A stretch of DNA of 64,000 bases from Alphaproteobacteria bacterium. GTDB taxonomy: Bacteria; Pseudomonadota; Alphaproteobacteria; Rickettsiales; UBA1997. Location: contig JAGKWR010000005.1 in the NCBI GenBank assembly GCA_021151765.1, positions 45,556-109,555 on the forward strand, written 5' to 3'. The notes under the pieces are model-generated. The model saw only the letters and a program-made list of their open reading frames with translations. It was not told the DNA's origin and made no database searches. Position 1 is the first letter of the stretch. Every line of letters begins with the position of its first letter. The translations under genes and the position numbers were made by a program. This document shows, piece after piece, positions 43,745 to 52,126 of this stretch.

Positions 43745-45438
43745 GCAGCACCTCCGACATGTCTTTTGGCATCAGCTTCAAACAGCAATTTTTGAATGGA
43801 GGTTTTGTTGAAATAGAATTTTAAAAGATTGGCGGCTTTGTATTTAGTAATGCTGTAGTCGTTGCGATATGCTAAAGGCAGACATTGCAACTGCCTTGTT
43901 GACGCAGTTTGTTTTAACCAACTTTTTGATTTGTGTGCGTTATCAGCGGTTTCATTTTCATTTAAAAAATCATCAGCTTGAGCGAGACAAATTTCTTGCG
44001 ATCCAGTGCTTAAAATTTTAATTCCAAACTCAGTTCCACCGACTGAATACCAGTGATCGTTTAAGAAAAATATTCCAGCAAAGGCGTTAAATCCCGAAGC
44101 CATCAAAGCAGCACCGTCACCAAAAATATCACACCATTCAAAATTTGATCTTTGTGTCAGAAGATCAATCTCCGACATGGTAAATCCGGACAATTCTCCG
44201 ATTGATGGATCAACTTCTTCTCTTGCAGCAAACTCATAATCACAAAGTGGACAACTGTTTGACGCTGATGGAACAAGCACCAAACATGACGGACATTCTT
44301 TTTGAAATGCTGATTCAGATTTCTTTTTGGGTTGCTGCGCTTTCTCAAGATCAACATCAACTTCAAGAGAGCCGTGAATTAAACTCGAAGTTCCAAAATC
44401 TAAAATAATGCAGTCTTCTTTGACGACTTCTGGATAAAGATCAGAATCAACTACGCGAAGTCCGCGCCCGATCATTTGAATCATCGTGGATTTAAATGAC
44501 GAAGGACGGAGCAGAACAACACATGAAGTTGGTTGATAATCCCAGCCTTCAGTTAGCACAGCAACATTGACGATTACTTGCGCATCACCTTGTTCAAATT
44601 CAGCTAAAACATTTCTTCTTTCTAATTCCGATAAATCACCACTGATAAAAACTGTTTTGATTCCGTGAGCGTTAAAAACTCCTGCAACAGATTTGGCATG
44701 AGCGACAGTTGAACAAAAAATCACAGTCTTGCGATTGCCGGCGAGTTCTTGCCATTTGACAAAAACTTCTTCAGTGATCGGAAGTTTGTTCATGATTTTT
44801 TCAACTGCTGCCATGTCAAAATCACCAGCGGTTTTTTTGACTTTTTTCAACTCGCTTTGAGTACCAACATCAATGATGTAAGTTCTTGGACGAACTAAAT
44901 GACCAGATGCAACCAGTTCAGAAATTTTAATCTGATCAGCAACATTTGAAAAAATATCGCCTAAATCTTTTTTATCGCCGCGACTTGGTGTTGCAGTCAC
45001 GCCGTAAATTTTTACTTCCGGATTTTTATCTTTTACTTCTTTGATAACGCTCCGATAACTCGGTGAAACGCAGTGGTGTCCTTCATCAATTACCAACAAA
45101 TCAAAGCTTGGAATGATGCTAAGGTTTTCTTTGCGTGATAGCGTTTGCACCATCGCAAAAACAACCTGGCCAGCGAAAGATTTGGTTTTGGAATCAAAGA
45201 CAGAAGTGCTAATTCTTGGATTGATGCGCAAAAACTTTTCCTGATTTTGCGAAGTTAATTCGTCACGATGAGCGAGAATTAAGGCTTTATTGTCAGGCTC
45301 CAGAACTTCGCCGACAACAGCAGAAAGCATTAAGGTTTTTCCTGCTCCTGTTGGCGCGATGCCAAGAGTGTTGCCGTGCTGCTTTAGCGCGGTAACGCTC
45401 TTGCTTACGAACTCCCGTTGTCTTTTGCGAAGTATCAT
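43741..45438 (-). CDS. SF2 DEAD/DEAH-box helicase
   Basis: 565 residues. Motif I is GIAPTGAGKTLML (~24-36), motif II LLVIDEGHHC (~107-116), motif III YGVTATPSRGD (~134-144), and motif VI MIGRGLRVVD (~312-321). A zinc ribbon (CPSCLVLV and CPLCDYEF) follows the helicase core. It resembles RadD/phage recombination helicases. A good AAGGGG ribosome site precedes the ATG. It should work with the exonuclease and primase in phage replication. Confidence 0.9.
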   Translation of the reverse strand: MILRKRQREFVSKSVTALKQHGNTLGIAPTGAGKTLMLSAVVGEVLEPDNKALILAHRDELTSQNQEKFLRINPRISTSVFDSKTKSFAGQVVFAMVQTLSRKENLSIIPSFDLLVIDEGHHCVSPSYRSVIKEVKDKNPEVKIYGVTATPSRGDKKDLGDIFSNVADQIKISELVASGHLVRPRTYIIDVGTQSELKKVKKTAGDFDMAAVEKIMNKLPITEEVFVKWQELAGNRKTVIFCSTVAHAKSVAGVFNAHGIKTVFISGDLSELERRNVLAEFEQGDAQVIVNVAVLTEGWDYQPTSCVVLLRPSSFKSTMIQMIGRGLRVVDSDLYPEVVKEDCIILDFGTSSLIHGSLEVDVDLEKAQQPKKKSESAFQKECPSCLVLVPSASNSCPLCDYEFAAREEVDPSIGELSGFTMSEIDLLTQRSNFEWCDIFGDGAALMASGFNAFAGIFFLNDHWYSVGGTEFGIKILSTGSQEICLAQADDFLNENETADNAHKSKSWLKQTASTRQLQCLPLAYRNDYSITKYKAANLLKFYFNKTSIQKLLFEADAKRHVGGAA

Positions 45439-45452
45439 GGCTGCCCCTTAAT

Positions 45453-46025
45453 CTATCTAGCCCAAGCTGGACGATTGTTAGCAGCGGGTGCTGCAGGAGT
45501 TGGAGCTTTGACAGCAACCTGTGCAACGCTTCCCATGAAAGCCTGATAATCCTTGTGGTCAGGAGTTATCGCAAAACGGATTTCGTTTCTGAGTTCTTCG
45601 TTTTGATCTTTTCTGGCTGTAATTTTTGCCAAAAACTCGATGCCATCTAGATCGGCAAAGCCGTTAATTTTTCTGGCATTTTGTGCAGCTGGCGAATTGT
45701 CATTTTCAGAAAAGCCACGAGAGGAATTGAGAATCGCTTTGATAAATGAACGACCCATATTTCCCCATTCAGCGCCTTTGTTGCTGTAAAGACCGATGAT
45801 GCCCCAAACTTTGCGTCTGGCATATTCACCTTCCAAAATTACAAATTCGCATGACAGATAAACCGAACCAGTTGCATCATTCTTTGTTGCGTATCCGCCA
45901 TTCCAGCCTTGAGCTTCATCATCGTATCCACCTGGCTTGATTGACATTCTGACCTTAGCCAGAGTGTTGTTTGGAATTGCGTCAAAATTTGATTGGTTTT
46001 CGCTGTTGTTAAAATCCATAGACAT
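45453..46025 (-). CDS. Phage ssDNA-binding-like (DUF669-type) protein
   Basis: 190 residues. VRMSIKPGGYDDEAQGWNGG, YLSCEFVILEGEYARRKVWG and GEFLAK-like IEFLAKITARKDQNEE recall OB-fold DUF669 proteins that act as phage single-strand binders. The acidic or proline-rich end APTPAAPAANNRPAWAR resembles an SSB tail. AAGGAG precedes the start. It sits between the AAA ATPase and helicase genes, as in replication modules. Confidence 0.65.
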   Translation of the reverse strand: MSMDFNNSENQSNFDAIPNNTLAKVRMSIKPGGYDDEAQGWNGGYATKNDATGSVYLSCEFVILEGEYARRKVWGIIGLYSNKGAEWGNMGRSFIKAILNSSRGFSENDNSPAAQNARKINGFADLDGIEFLAKITARKDQNEELRNEIRFAITPDHKDYQAFMGSVAQVAVKAPTPAAPAANNRPAWAR

Positions 46026-46044
46026 AGTTGCTCCTTGTTGTTTT

Positions 46045-46884
46045 TTAGTTATTATTAAAAATGAGTTGTTCGTTGATTGGCTTGGCTTCAGACCTAATTT
46101 TCTGCATCAGATTGCCGAGATGTGGCTCTTCAATTGCTTCGAGTCTTCGTGAGCGATCTTTTGCGGGATAACCAAACGGATTAATCGTGTGACAAACAAA
46201 GGCGCGATAGTAATTGCCTTTGTCTTGCGGCTGAATTTCCGCCATTGTGATTACTTGATCGACAATGCCTGGCAGCTCTAAACCAGTTTTGCTTCCTTCA
46301 ATCTGTGGCTGGAAATATTTGCGGTTAAAGTCATCGAGCTTTTCATCCAAAATGCCGACAAACCAAATATTCTTACTGCGTGTGTGCTGAAGATGAGTGA
46401 GCCAGCCGATCATTTCGCGACCATGCAAACCATAAGCTCCACGAGTGTCAGGTTTTCCTGACTTCTCGCTAAATGCTTCTGGTTGACCTTGGCAATAGCC
46501 AAAACACAAACGACCGGCAACAGTTATGCTGTCGATGAAGATTGTGTCGTATTTATCTAAGATTGATGGGTCGCCGAATTTCTGACAAACTTCATCATAG
46601 TGCGCTTGAGAGAATTTTTGATCAGGACGAAGCGCGCGATTTGGTCCGCCGATGAAAACCGCAAAGTCACAACATTCCTGCCAAGTTTTTGGACGGATTG
46701 TGTCACCTTGCCAGCCTTCAACTGCCAAGTCGCCAGCTTCGAGATCAAAGAAGAGAGTCGTCTTTGGATCGAGCGTCCAAAGCAGAGAGGTTTTTCCAAT
46801 ACCAGATTTACCAAAAATGCAGCCTTTGATTCCTCTGGTTTCTTTTAAGCGTTCATCTGCGCTAATAATTGGGAGGTTACTCAT
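46045..46884 (-). CDS. RecA-like AAA_24 ATPase
   Basis: 279 residues from the ATG at 46884, which has a GGAGGT ribosome site 3 bp upstream; the upstream ATG at 46899 lacks one. GCIFGKSGIGKTSLLWTL is Walker A (~17-34), TLFFDLEAGD and DTIFIDSITVAGR the Walker B region. Such phage ATPases stand next to ssDNA-binding genes and probably act as recombinase or loader proteins. Confidence 0.8.
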   Translation of the reverse strand: MSNLPIISADERLKETRGIKGCIFGKSGIGKTSLLWTLDPKTTLFFDLEAGDLAVEGWQGDTIRPKTWQECCDFAVFIGGPNRALRPDQKFSQAHYDEVCQKFGDPSILDKYDTIFIDSITVAGRLCFGYCQGQPEAFSEKSGKPDTRGAYGLHGREMIGWLTHLQHTRSKNIWFVGILDEKLDDFNRKYFQPQIEGSKTGLELPGIVDQVITMAEIQPQDKGNYYRAFVCHTINPFGYPAKDRSRRLEAIEEPHLGNLMQKIRSEAKPINEQLIFNNN

Positions 46885-47365
46885 GGTTACCTCCATCAAC
46901 TAATGGCTGAATCTTAAAACTTTCGGCGCCAGTTTTTAGAAGACGCGCAGGTTTGAAAATATTTTTGATATGCTCCGGCCAAGCGGTGTATTTGGTTTCA
47001 GAAATTTTGTAGGAGCTTTCAACATATTCGTCAGGATTGTCGCCATGCTTTCTTATAGCAGCTACGACATCCTTCAATTTTTCCTGATCCCAATCGACTT
47101 TTTTGCTTAAAACCGAAGTAATTTGATAATTGCCGTCAGTGAAATGAATTGTGCCGGTATCTTTGGAATCAAGTTTGCGGACATTTGATGCAACATCGCG
47201 GTATTTAAGAGCGATGCTGTTATCCAACCAATCTTTAAGCATTTTAGCTCGCTGAAGATTTTGTACTGCTTGCTCTTGAAGAGACAATAATTCTTCGGGG
47301 GGCAACTTTGACAAATTTCCAACTGGAATATTTGGAACTTGTTCCAACGTGATTTTATCTACCAT
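46877..47365 (-). CDS. Early operon hypothetical protein
   Basis: 162 residues from the ATG at 47365 (MVDKITLEQVPNIPVGNLSK). The longer frame start at 47482 runs through the whole 3' part of the HTH gene and is unlikely. A helical part LPPEELLSLQEQAVQNLQRA and YVESSYKISETKYTAW, common in alphaproteobacterial phage replication operons, are visible. It overlaps both neighbours by 8-11 bp. Function unknown. Confidence 0.65.
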   Translation of the reverse strand: MVDKITLEQVPNIPVGNLSKLPPEELLSLQEQAVQNLQRAKMLKDWLDNSIALKYRDVASNVRKLDSKDTGTIHFTDGNYQITSVLSKKVDWDQEKLKDVVAAIRKHGDNPDEYVESSYKISETKYTAWPEHIKNIFKPARLLKTGAESFKIQPLVDGGNHE

Positions 47366-47570
47366 CCTGCACCCCCTGATTTTTTGATTTCTTATCAAGG
47401 AAGTTTTCTTCTTCGTATTTTTTGATGGCGCTTTCAGAATATCTGACTCTGTTACTGATCCTGACATACTCAGGACCTTCATTAGTTAAGCGCCAGCGTT
47501 GCAGCGTTTTGCGAGACAGTCCCCATTTTTTGGCGACACATTTCTCAGAGTAATATGTTTCTTTTGTCAT
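47355..47570 (-). CDS. Helix-turn-helix protein, first gene of the early operon
   Basis: 71 residues. EKCVAKKWGLSRKTLQRWRL is a MerR/AlpA-type HTH, and GPEYVRISNRVRYSESAIKK is the matching wing. It may be an early regulator or replication initiator accessory. It begins 76 bp left of the left 67-bp inverted repeat, so it is likely to be the first gene controlled by that operator. Confidence 0.8.
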   Translation of the reverse strand: MTKETYYSEKCVAKKWGLSRKTLQRWRLTNEGPEYVRISNRVRYSESAIKKYEEENFLDKKSKNQGVQDGR

Positions 47571-47646
47571 TTGTGCTTTGCGTTGATTGATAAAATCAAA
47601 GTCACCTAAGCCAAAAACGGACTTCAGTGATTTGACTTGCGCAAAG

Positions 47647-47713
47647 CTAAAAAGTGGGCGGTATGGAAATCGGTATGGTAGCGGTATTAAAACCGGTATT
47701 AATTTGACTATAC
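47647..47713 (+). repeat. Left arm of perfect 67-bp inverted repeat with four CGGTAT sites
   Basis: Identical over 67 bp to the reverse complement of 49822-49888. CGGTAT starts at 47659, 47671, 47682 and 47694, spacing 12, 11 and 12 bp, so the sites lie on nearly one face of the helix. It lies between the early operon start (47570) and the converging regulator gene stop (47745). Probable operator array. Confidence 0.9.
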
Positions 47714-47744
47714 CGCTAGATTTACTTGAGGGAGAAGTGTTGGA

Positions 47745-48641
47745 TTAATAGCTGTTCAGCCAGTAATACCCTTTATTGTCATACTGCAAAATATTCTGGC
47801 GGATATTTCTGGAATCGGGACTTCGGAACAGTGTTTTTAACTCGGTGCTGCTTTCTGTTACTTCCACCATTATCTCATCTTTGTGCACTGGCTTTCCTGC
47901 TTTGTGTAGATATTCCAGAACGTCAGCTTCTTGTTTGGTAAATCTGAAATATTCGCCGTTAAAACGAGCGCTACGATAACCAGTGGTAAAACCATCTTTC
48001 CCTGTCTTTATCATCGCTGACTTCAGAACACCTTTATCAATGTGAAACTCTTTGTTGCTGGCAGAAATACAGCTTTTAAGAGGAACTATTTTATTGCCGG
48101 CGATTTTTGAACTGAAGTAGCTTGGTATATCACTGCAACTGGTAAGAATTAAACCCTGAACGTTTGATTTTCTTTGACTGAGAGCTTTCTTAATTTTGTC
48201 GAAGATTTCTTCTTGTCTGATTTTTCTGGCAAAGAAAATCGGCACCTCCAAATCAAGATTTGCAATACCAAGACTCCACAGCACATGCGGTAAAATTTCT
48301 TCGCAATCTCTTTCGTAAAGACCAAAATCTTGGCTGATATGATTAACGATCCAATCAAGCTTTAGATTATATTTCGTGAAATTTTCGAAAGAGACCGAAA
48401 CGAAGTTGTTGTCGTCATCAAAGTAACCAGGCTCGTTGTTCTTGAAGCAAAGCTCTTCGGCATCACCATTGTTATTGATGCAGTAATTCAAACTGTCGGT
48501 CACAAAGGCATTATGTGACACGAGATTACTCATTTCATCGGCAAAGTGAGTTGCCACTCGGTGAGTTACTGACGGGTTCTCATTTTCACATATGTCGCAG
48601 GCAAATAGGAAAGATTCCTTAGATAATTGGTTATTCATCAC
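47745..48641 (-). CDS. Regulator with C-terminal OmpR-like winged helix
   Basis: 298 residues. The first ~215 are not recognised; they are soluble with several cysteines. The end reads EYFRFTKQEADVLEYLHKAG, KPVHKDEIMVEV and, last, NKGYYWLNSY. This is the order of an OmpR/PhoB-type winged helix, but without a receiver domain in front. It ends 31 bp from the left inverted repeat and is a candidate for the protein that binds CGGTAT. Confidence 0.55.
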   Translation of the reverse strand: MMNNQLSKESFLFACDICENENPSVTHRVATHFADEMSNLVSHNAFVTDSLNYCINNNGDAEELCFKNNEPGYFDDDNNFVSVSFENFTKYNLKLDWIVNHISQDFGLYERDCEEILPHVLWSLGIANLDLEVPIFFARKIRQEEIFDKIKKALSQRKSNVQGLILTSCSDIPSYFSSKIAGNKIVPLKSCISASNKEFHIDKGVLKSAMIKTGKDGFTTGYRSARFNGEYFRFTKQEADVLEYLHKAGKPVHKDEIMVEVTESSTELKTLFRSPDSRNIRQNILQYDNKGYYWLNSY

Positions 48642-48697
48642 AGTAATTATTTCGAAGTAAGGGAGAAGTTAATTACACCAATGGCAGCAGAAGCTTC

Positions 48698-49108
48698 TTA
48701 GCAATTTTTAGCTTCTAGCAAGCCCCAAGATTCGAGATATTTGTTGATTACAGGATGTTCATTAGTGTTTTTGCTCTGATTAAAATAGCTGATTTTAACC
48801 GGTATTTTGGTTTTTTTCTTATCCAAAACGCCATCGTAAAAAATTACGTCGAGAGCTATTTCTTTAACCACAAGAGATCTTGCAGAAAGGTTTTTAGACT
48901 TAATGGCGTCAAATATCGCCTTTTTGTCGTCATTTACAGCAAAAGAAAAGTCATAACTTTCACAAGGAGAAACAACTGTTACGTCCTTAATTTTGACATC
49001 TTTTATTCCGTCTCTGGGGTCTGTATAAAATTTGAAACCATCGATCAATTTTTCAAAACTTCGTGAAATATTGAACGATTTTTTAAATAGGATTTTGTTA
49101 TTATTCAT
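48698..49108 (-). CDS. Hypothetical protein in the control region
   Basis: 136 residues, not recognised. Alternating strands (KIKDVTVVSPCESYDFSFAV, VVKEIALDVIFYDG, KTKIPVKISYFNQ) suggest a beta-rich fold. It lies upstream of the winged-helix gene (56-bp gap) and divergent from the S24-like gene, so the two minus-strand genes are probably one operon. Confidence 0.5.
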   Translation of the reverse strand: MNNNKILFKKSFNISRSFEKLIDGFKFYTDPRDGIKDVKIKDVTVVSPCESYDFSFAVNDDKKAIFDAIKSKNLSARSLVVKEIALDVIFYDGVLDKKKTKIPVKISYFNQSKNTNEHPVINKYLESWGLLEAKNC

Positions 49109-49256
49109 GGCGTTAGTGTTAGGTTTTTTTAGGTAAATCTTAATAAGATTTTATTTTGTGATTCCAAAAACATTTGCTGTCTTGATTTTTTACCACATAA
49201 TTCAAGTCATATAGACTTTTATTAACGTAATCGTGTCATTTCTAGACAGCTAAAAG
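49109..49256. promoter_or_regulatory. Divergent promoter region of the control genes with 17-bp palindrome
   Basis: 148 bp between divergent genes. AAATCTTA-A-TAAGATTT (49135-49151) is a perfect 8-1-8 palindrome, 27 bp from the minus-strand start, an operator-like site. TTGATT (49174) is a possible plus-strand -35. No -10 was chosen with confidence. Confidence 0.5.
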
Positions 49257-49802
49257 ATGGAACATAAAGAGAAAAATAAACATGGTGGGTATAGAGCTGG
49301 AGCTGGCAGGAAGCCTAAACCAAGCAATACAAAATCAAGAAGAATACCGGCAGAAATAACCAAAGATGATATCAAGCTTTTAAGTGCTTATAAAAAACAT
49401 GATCTCCCTTTTTACGAGATGAAATCGGAAGACGGAATTCCTTCAATTTCCAACAAAGATAGTTTTGAAAACCTCAAACCAAATGAAAAATTACTGATCA
49501 ACAATATTCAGGATCATTTTCTGGTTCAGATGTCTGGATGTAATTTGAAAGAGGAAGGAATATTGGAGAACGACCTGTTATTGGTCAGCAATAGCAAAAA
49601 TATCAAAAATAATAAGATTGTCATCGCTATTACTGATAGCGGTAGAGCAGTAATTAAGAAGGTGATCAAAGAAGGCGATAAGATTAAACTTACCTGCAGC
49701 AACGAAAACTGTCCTGACATTGAAATTGATGAAAGCTCCCTTGATAGAATTTGGGGCGTTGTTACAAGATTAATCAGAAATTACGAACCAGCCATCAGTT
49801 AA
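49257..49802 (+). CDS. LexA/UmuD-like S24 protein with catalytic Ser replaced by Asn
   Basis: 181 residues. HGGYRAGAGRKPKP (9-22) is the N-terminal motif seen in many S24/UmuD-like phage proteins. Residues 93-110 SGCNLKEEGILENDLLLV line up with the UmuD segment SGDSMIDGGISDGDLLIV, so Asn96 replaces the nucleophile Ser. The Lys pair in RAVIKKVI (134-135) is kept, and GVVTRLI closes the fold. Self-cleavage by RecA should therefore not occur. It may be an SOS-insensitive repressor or a decoy dimer partner. Its stop is 20 bp from the right inverted repeat. Confidence 0.7.
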   Translation: MEHKEKNKHGGYRAGAGRKPKPSNTKSRRIPAEITKDDIKLLSAYKKHDLPFYEMKSEDGIPSISNKDSFENLKPNEKLLINNIQDHFLVQMSGCNLKEEGILENDLLLVSNSKNIKNNKIVIAITDSGRAVIKKVIKEGDKIKLTCSNENCPDIEIDESSLDRIWGVVTRLIRNYEPAIS

Positions 49803-49821
49803 AACTCATCTCCTTCCAGCA

Positions 49822-49888
49822 GTATAGTCAAATTAATACCGGTTTTAATACCGCTACCATACCGATTTCCATACCGCCCACTTTTTAG
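49822..49888 (-). repeat. Right arm of perfect 67-bp inverted repeat with four CGGTAT sites
   Basis: Exact reverse complement of 47647-47713; the spacer between the arms is 2108 bp. Similarity continues weakly beyond the outer edge (GCAAA). It lies between the S24-like gene stop and the AlpA-like gene start, so the two arms face outward to the early operon and to the excisionase-like gene. Confidence 0.9.
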
Positions 49889-49926
49889 GTTTTGCTCACA
49901 ATTTTAACAAAAATGTGAACGTAACG

Positions 49927-50136
49927 ATGAAAACAGAAATCTCTAATTACTCATTACCAGAAATCGGCTTTGTTCGCCTTCCAATAATTTTAAACATATT
50001 TCCCGTGGGAAGATCAACTTGGTGGCAAGGCGTGAAAGATGGAAAATATCCGAAGCCAGTAAAAATAGCTGATAGAGCTGTGGCTTGGCGAGTGGAGGAT
50101 ATAAAATCTTTAATCAAAAGTTATGAAATTAAGTAG
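49927..50136 (+). CDS. AlpA-family regulator / excisionase-like protein
   Basis: 69 residues from the ATG at 49927; a GTG 12 bp earlier is the other possible start. LPEIGFVRLPIILNIFPVGR, STWWQGVKDGKYPKPVKI and AVAWRVEDIKSLIKSYE are the standard AlpA pattern (HTH_17-like). In P2/P4-type elements these proteins control integrase or excision. It converges on the integrase gene, with 1 bp between the stops. Confidence 0.88.
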   Translation: MKTEISNYSLPEIGFVRLPIILNIFPVGRSTWWQGVKDGKYPKPVKIADRAVAWRVEDIKSLIKSYEIK

Positions 50137-50137
50137 G

Positions 50138-51379
50138 TTATTTGTTCAATTTATCCAAATAATCAGCCCACCACTGCATCATATCCTTACGCTGCTCTAA
50201 ATATTCCGCTTTGTTGTAAGTGCCACGAACTTTATTTTCTTCTACGTGTGATAGCTGTCTTTCAATCCAATCTGAATTAAAACTGCTTTCGTTTAATATT
50301 GTTGATCCTGTGTGGCGAATACCATGAGGAGTCATCTTATCTTCACTGAGTTTTTTCATTACCTTAATCAAAGCCACATCAGAAATTGGTTTCTTCATTC
50401 CCATTCTTCCAGGAAAAAGATAGGTAGATTTTCCGCTAAGATTACGAATAGTTTGTAAAATTGATAAAGCTTGTTTTGGCAGCGGTACAAGATGTTCACG
50501 TTTTTTCTTCATTCGTCCTGCTGGAATATGCCAGATTGCTTTTGTCTCATCGAATTCCTTCCACTCAGCAAATCTAATTTCGCCGGGACGCTGCAAGGTC
50601 AAAACCAATAGTTTTATTGCCAGCAACGCTATGTTTTTCTCATCTGACGAATAAAGTTTCTTAATAAAACCAGGCAACTCTTTGTCGGAAAGATGAGCTC
50701 GATTTTGAATTGTATGTGCTTTTAAAAATTTAGCTCTTCCAAGAGCGGGATTTGAATCGCAAATTCCCATCACCAAAGCGTAATCAAATATTTCGGTGCA
50801 ATATCCGTTAATTCTTTGAGCGACCGAAACTGCATCGCGTTGTTCGATATTACGCAAAATTTGCAAAATATCCTGAATCGTAACGTCTTTGATTCCTTTC
50901 CAACCAATGATCGGATAGACATCTTTCTGTAGTCGGCTTTGGATGTTTTTAGAGTGTTTTTCAGTCCATGATTGTTTTTGGCGCCATTCTTCAGCGATGC
51001 TTTCAAAAGTGTTTTCTGCTTTTACTATGTTTGCTTGTTTCTTGGATTTTTTATCTTTGTTTGGATCAAGACCGCGAGAAAGCAGATCTTTAATCTCATC
51101 TCTCATTTTTCGAGCATCCGACAATGACAAAAAACCCGTCCTATCACCATATTTTCCAAGTGTAACCGTATTATTCTTTCCGTTTAGCTGATAAGGATAC
51201 TGCCAAACTTTCGTGCCACTTGGTCTTACCAGCAGTCTTAAATTTCCATCATCAAACAAAAAGTAATTTTTATCTTTTGGTTTTGCTTCCTTGATTTCTC
51301 GATCAGTAAGTTTGCGACGAATTTTTAGCATTTTTTTGCATAATTCAGTTTTTAGACATTTTAGACATCGTTTGTGCAT
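50138..51379 (-). CDS. Tyrosine integrase (DUF4102 arm-binding domain)
   Basis: 413 residues. The N-terminal arm domain is KLTDREIKEAKPKDKNYFLF, and SLSDARKMRDEIKDLLSRGL is a DUF4102 hallmark. Catalytic residues appear in order: Arg of LQRPGEIRFAEW, HGIRHTGSTIL (His and Arg), and Tyr of VRGTYNKAEYLEQRK, with His in LSHVEENKV. The first Met may be at 51331 (MLKIRRKL), since the 16 residues before it look unlike the family. It should recombine the prophage at the tRNA-fMet region. Confidence 0.92.
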   Translation of the reverse strand: MHKRCLKCLKTELCKKMLKIRRKLTDREIKEAKPKDKNYFLFDDGNLRLLVRPSGTKVWQYPYQLNGKNNTVTLGKYGDRTGFLSLSDARKMRDEIKDLLSRGLDPNKDKKSKKQANIVKAENTFESIAEEWRQKQSWTEKHSKNIQSRLQKDVYPIIGWKGIKDVTIQDILQILRNIEQRDAVSVAQRINGYCTEIFDYALVMGICDSNPALGRAKFLKAHTIQNRAHLSDKELPGFIKKLYSSDEKNIALLAIKLLVLTLQRPGEIRFAEWKEFDETKAIWHIPAGRMKKKREHLVPLPKQALSILQTIRNLSGKSTYLFPGRMGMKKPISDVALIKVMKKLSEDKMTPHGIRHTGSTILNESSFNSDWIERQLSHVEENKVRGTYNKAEYLEQRKDMMQWWADYLDKLNK

Positions 51380-51404
51380 GAAAAAAATTAGACCTTAATA
51401 AATC

Positions 51405-51634
51405 TTATTGGATTTTATTGGACTAATTTGTAATCAAAAGATGCCTTAGAGCTAATAGAATCATAGCTTCGCGAGGTTTTAAATGGAACTAGAATTTCTT
51501 GTTATGTGAATTTTTTGTACATGGATTTGTACATGAAAAAACTTTGGCTTCAGGCGAATTTTAATGGATTTCCTTGGACAGATGAAATGCTGAAAAGCCG
51601 CTTGTGTGTAGGGCTTATTGGACTTTATTGGATT
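51405..51634. repeat. Two pairs of tandem TTATTGGAYT repeats near the attachment region
   Basis: TTATTGGATT-TTATTGGACT lies at 51405-51424 and TTATTGGACT-TTATTGGATT at 51615-51634. They are direct 10-bp repeats on either side of the gap between integrase and tRNA. They look like arm-type integrase binding sites, or the duplicated core of an attachment site. Not tested. Confidence 0.5.
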
Positions 51635-51650
51635 GCGCTGGAAAGTGAAA

Positions 51651-51727
51651 TGGTTGCGGGGGCCAGATTTGAACTGACGACCTTCAGGTTATGAGCCTGA
51701 CAAGCTACCGGGCTGCTCTACCCCGCG
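51651..51727 (-). tRNA. Initiator tRNA-fMet (CAT)
   Basis: A 77-nt cloverleaf with encoded CCA, anticodon CAT inside the loop CTCATAA. It has the C1-A72 mismatch and the GGG...CCC anticodon-stem region of initiator tRNAs in a slightly relaxed form (CAGG/CCTG). The 3' end faces the integrase gene. The sequence appears complete, so integration has left or rebuilt a whole tRNA. Confidence 0.92.
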
Positions 51728-52126
51728 ATAAGATGTGAATCAGAAATTCACCTAAGAAGAGGTCGCGCAACTTAAGGGGCAAAAAGCTAAGGTGCAAGAA
51801 GTTATTTTGAATTATGCGATAATTATTTTGCCACTTGATATTCTTTTGCTTTCTTGCCTTCAAAATGATTTCTCAAATCAACTTTTCTTCTCTTTCTTTG
51901 ATCTTTAACTCCTCTGTTTCACTATAATTTTAATTAGGTGATTCCGTTTATTAGAATCACTCCTTGTAAGTTAATCTGACTGCTTCAATTCACATCATAA
52001 ATTTCAACTGATTTGTAAACTACTCCTTAAAAAATCAAACTAACCATGGTGAATTGCTTTCTTGGAGCAAGAATTTAATTAGCTTTTGATAATTTAAAGC
52101 ATTGTAACTCAACATTTTGATCATTT
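51728..52126 (+). promoter_or_regulatory. Intergenic 399 bp: probable promoter and operator of the ankyrin-like gene
   Basis: A 6-5-6 inverted repeat GTGAAT/ATTCAC lies at 51735-51751 beside the tRNA 5' end. Further on, TTGATC (51898) and TATAAT (51923) could be a plus-strand promoter with a 19-bp spacer. GTGATTC (51938-51944) and GAATCAC (51954-51960) form a perfect 7-9-7 inverted repeat over the expected start point. No gene is seen here. Confidence 0.4.

Larger units (their letters stand above)
9340..51650. mobile_element. Tailed prophage with P2-like contractile tail; right end near tRNA-fMet
   Basis: An almost unbroken run of phage genes: lysis (9.7-10.7 kb), tail (11.0-24.7 kb), head and packaging (25.5-34.8 kb), accessory (35-39.7 kb), replication (40.5-47.6 kb), regulation (47.6-50.1 kb) and integrase (50.1-51.4 kb). 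The integrase sits ~270 bp from the 3' end of tRNA-fMet, a typical attachment place. No duplicated tRNA 3' end was found on the left, so the left boundary is approximate. The defence genes at 4.2-9.3 kb could belong to the element. All structural genes look intact. Confidence 0.85.

Noticed and set aside
46877..47482. Longer start (201 residues) for the early operon protein
   Set aside because: The extra 39 residues overlap most of the HTH gene and look unlike a protein; the ATG at 47365 gives a normal short overlap.
51506..51694. 62-codon plus-strand frame
   Set aside because: It runs through the tRNA-fMet gene on the opposite strand and has no family features.
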